Positions 13,040 to 13,994 of a stretch of DNA of 13,994 nucleotides are shown piece after piece. The notes beneath the pieces were generated by a model. That model saw nothing but the letters and a program-made list of their open reading frames with translations. It searched no databases and was not told where the DNA came from. Position numbers and translations under genes: made by a program. The stretch is from assembly GCA_035295985.1 (NCBI GenBank), contig DATHBT010000345.1:1-13994 (forward strand), written 5' to 3'. The first letter of the stretch is position 1, and every line of letters begins with the position of its first letter. The DNA comes from JAIVGV01 sp035295985 (GTDB lineage Bacteria > Acidobacteriota > Blastocatellia > Pyrinomonadales > Pyrinomonadaceae).

Positions 13040-13994
13040 ATGAGCGAGCAGCAGACAGACGGGCGCGCGACCGTGCTGGTCGTTGACGACGACCGGGTGC
13101 TCAGGCGCCAGTTGTACTGGGCGCTCGAAGGCGAGCACAACGTCGTCGAGGCGGAGTCGCGCGCGGAGGCTGCGGAGCACCTGCGCGGCGGGCAGGTGGA
13201 CGTGGTGCTGTGCGACCTGCACCTGCCGCCAGACCTCGAAGGTATGTCCGAGGGCTTGGCGGTGGTCGAGGCGGCGCGGGCGATGCGGCCGAGCGTGCCG
13301 GTCGTCGTCATCACGGGGAGCGAGGCGAAGGAGGCGGCGCTCGAAGCGATCAGGTGCGGGGCCTACGGGTTCTTCGAGAAGCCTTTCGATCAGGAGGAGG
13401 TCGCGCTCATCGTCCGGCAGGCGGCGCGAGTGCGGCGGCTTGAAAGGGAAAACTTCAGGCTGCGCGAGTCGCTGACCGGGCGTCTCGGCTTCGGGCGTTT
13501 GATCGGGTCGTCGTCGGCGCTCGAAAAGGTGATCAAGCAGGCGCGCGCTGTCGCGGAGACCAACGCGACCGTGCTCCTGGCGGGCGAGAACGGCACGGGC
13601 AAGGAGATCGTCGCGCGCGCCATCCACGAGGAGAGCGCAAGGCGCGACGCGCCCTTCGTCGCGGTCTCGTGCGCCGCGCTGCCCGAATCGCTGGTCGAGT
13701 CTGAGCTGTTCGGCCACGAGAAGGGCGCGTTCACCGGCGCGCACGCGGCGAAGAAGGGGAGGTTCGAGCTGGCCGACGCCGGCACGCTCTTCCTCGACGA
13801 GATCGGCGAACTCTCGCAGTCGATTCAGGTGAAGCTGCTGCGCGTCTTGCAGGAGCGCGAGTTCGAGCGCCTCGGCGGGACGAAGACCCTCACCGTTGAC
13901 ATACGGCTCATCGCGGCGTCGAACCGCGATCTCGAACAGGAGGTCGAGGCCGGGCGCTTCCGCCGCGATCTGTTCTACCGCCTGAACGTCGTGC
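13040..13994 (+). CDS. Sigma-54-dependent response regulator, PrsR/NtrC-like (3' end outside window)
   Basis: The first 318 residues are present. The receiver domain (about 11-125) has the acidic pocket VVDDD (14-18), the phosphoacceptor Asp59 in VLCDLHLPP, Thr92 in VITGS and Lys114 in FFEKPF. The stretch LPPDLEGMSEGLAVVEAAR is typical of PrsR of the PEP-CTERM system. A helical linker (RRLERENFRLRESL) leads to the AAA+ domain: Walker A GENGTGKE (182-189), the sigma-54 contact loop GAFTGA (229-234), Walker B TLFLDE (249-254) and the start of the sensor region (AASNRDL, RRDLFYRLNV). The rest of the AAA+ domain and the DNA-binding end lie beyond 13994. It activates sigma-54 promoters, presumably after phosphorylation by the kinase at 10793. 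ATG 13040 follows the Uma2 gene by 55 nt; TTAAAA near 13008 is a weak -10 candidate. Confidence 0.93.
   Translation, partial: MSEQQTDGRATVLVVDDDRVLRRQLYWALEGEHNVVEAESRAEAAEHLRGGQVDVVLCDLHLPPDLEGMSEGLAVVEAARAMRPSVPVVVITGSEAKEAALEAIRCGAYGFFEKPFDQEEVALIVRQAARVRRLERENFRLRESLTGRLGFGRLIGSSSALEKVIKQARAVAETNATVLLAGENGTGKEIVARAIHEESARRDAPFVAVSCAALPESLVESELFGHEKGAFTGAHAAKKGRFELADAGTLFLDEIGELSQSIQVKLLRVLQEREFERLGGTKTLTVDIRLIAASNRDLEQEVEAGRFRRDLFYRLNVV

Overview
The window is a GC-rich bacterial chromosomal segment with compact gene packing, few Shine-Dalgarno sequences and near-universal G/C at third codon positions. The gene set (a GntR regulator with an unusual C-terminal half, a DUF2339 giant membrane protein, a Uma2-family protein and a PrsK/PrsR-like two-component pair) and the intergenic heptamer repeats fit a member of the Acidobacteriota, perhaps Blastocatellia. 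That placement is inference from gene style, not a measured assignment. There are no rRNA or tRNA genes, no CRISPR array, no transposase and no phage genes.

Layout. Positions 1-304 hold the Gly/Lys/Arg-rich 3' end of a gene that enters from the left, with a possible frameshift at an A4G4 run. A repeat element (309-446) runs up to the start codon of a GntR-family regulator (447-1364). A dyad-rich promoter region leads to a PlsC-like acyltransferase (1491-2876), followed 28 nt later by a DUF2339 polytopic membrane protein (2905-5475), probably one transcription unit for envelope lipid or membrane work. A new promoter drives a secreted protein with a degenerate nuclease-like domain and a thioredoxin domain (5614-6597). 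It converges on a minus-strand pair: a Mpo1-like (DUF962) protein (6617-6943) and an aldo/keto reductase (7044-8198). The reductase is divergent from a CysQ/inositol-monophosphatase family enzyme (8351-9253). Two small polytopic membrane proteins follow (9397-10122 and 10219-10644).

The right-hand part is regulatory. A second repeat element (10649-10792) runs up to the start codon of a membrane histidine kinase (10793-12328) whose catalytic core resembles PrsK. A Uma2-family protein with its own promoter (12400-12984) lies between it and a PrsR/NtrC-like sigma-54 activator (13040 to the window edge, truncated). The kinase and activator are probably partners; PrsK/PrsR relatives control exopolysaccharide and PEP-CTERM/exosortase genes in other bacteria.

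The most noteworthy signals are: two unrelated-sequence repeat elements with the same design (inverted arrays of about 7-bp units around a 65-87 bp core, each touching a start codon); the nuclease-like domain that has lost its catalytic residues and is joined to a WCPAC thioredoxin; the split two-component pair; and the possible frameshift at the left edge.
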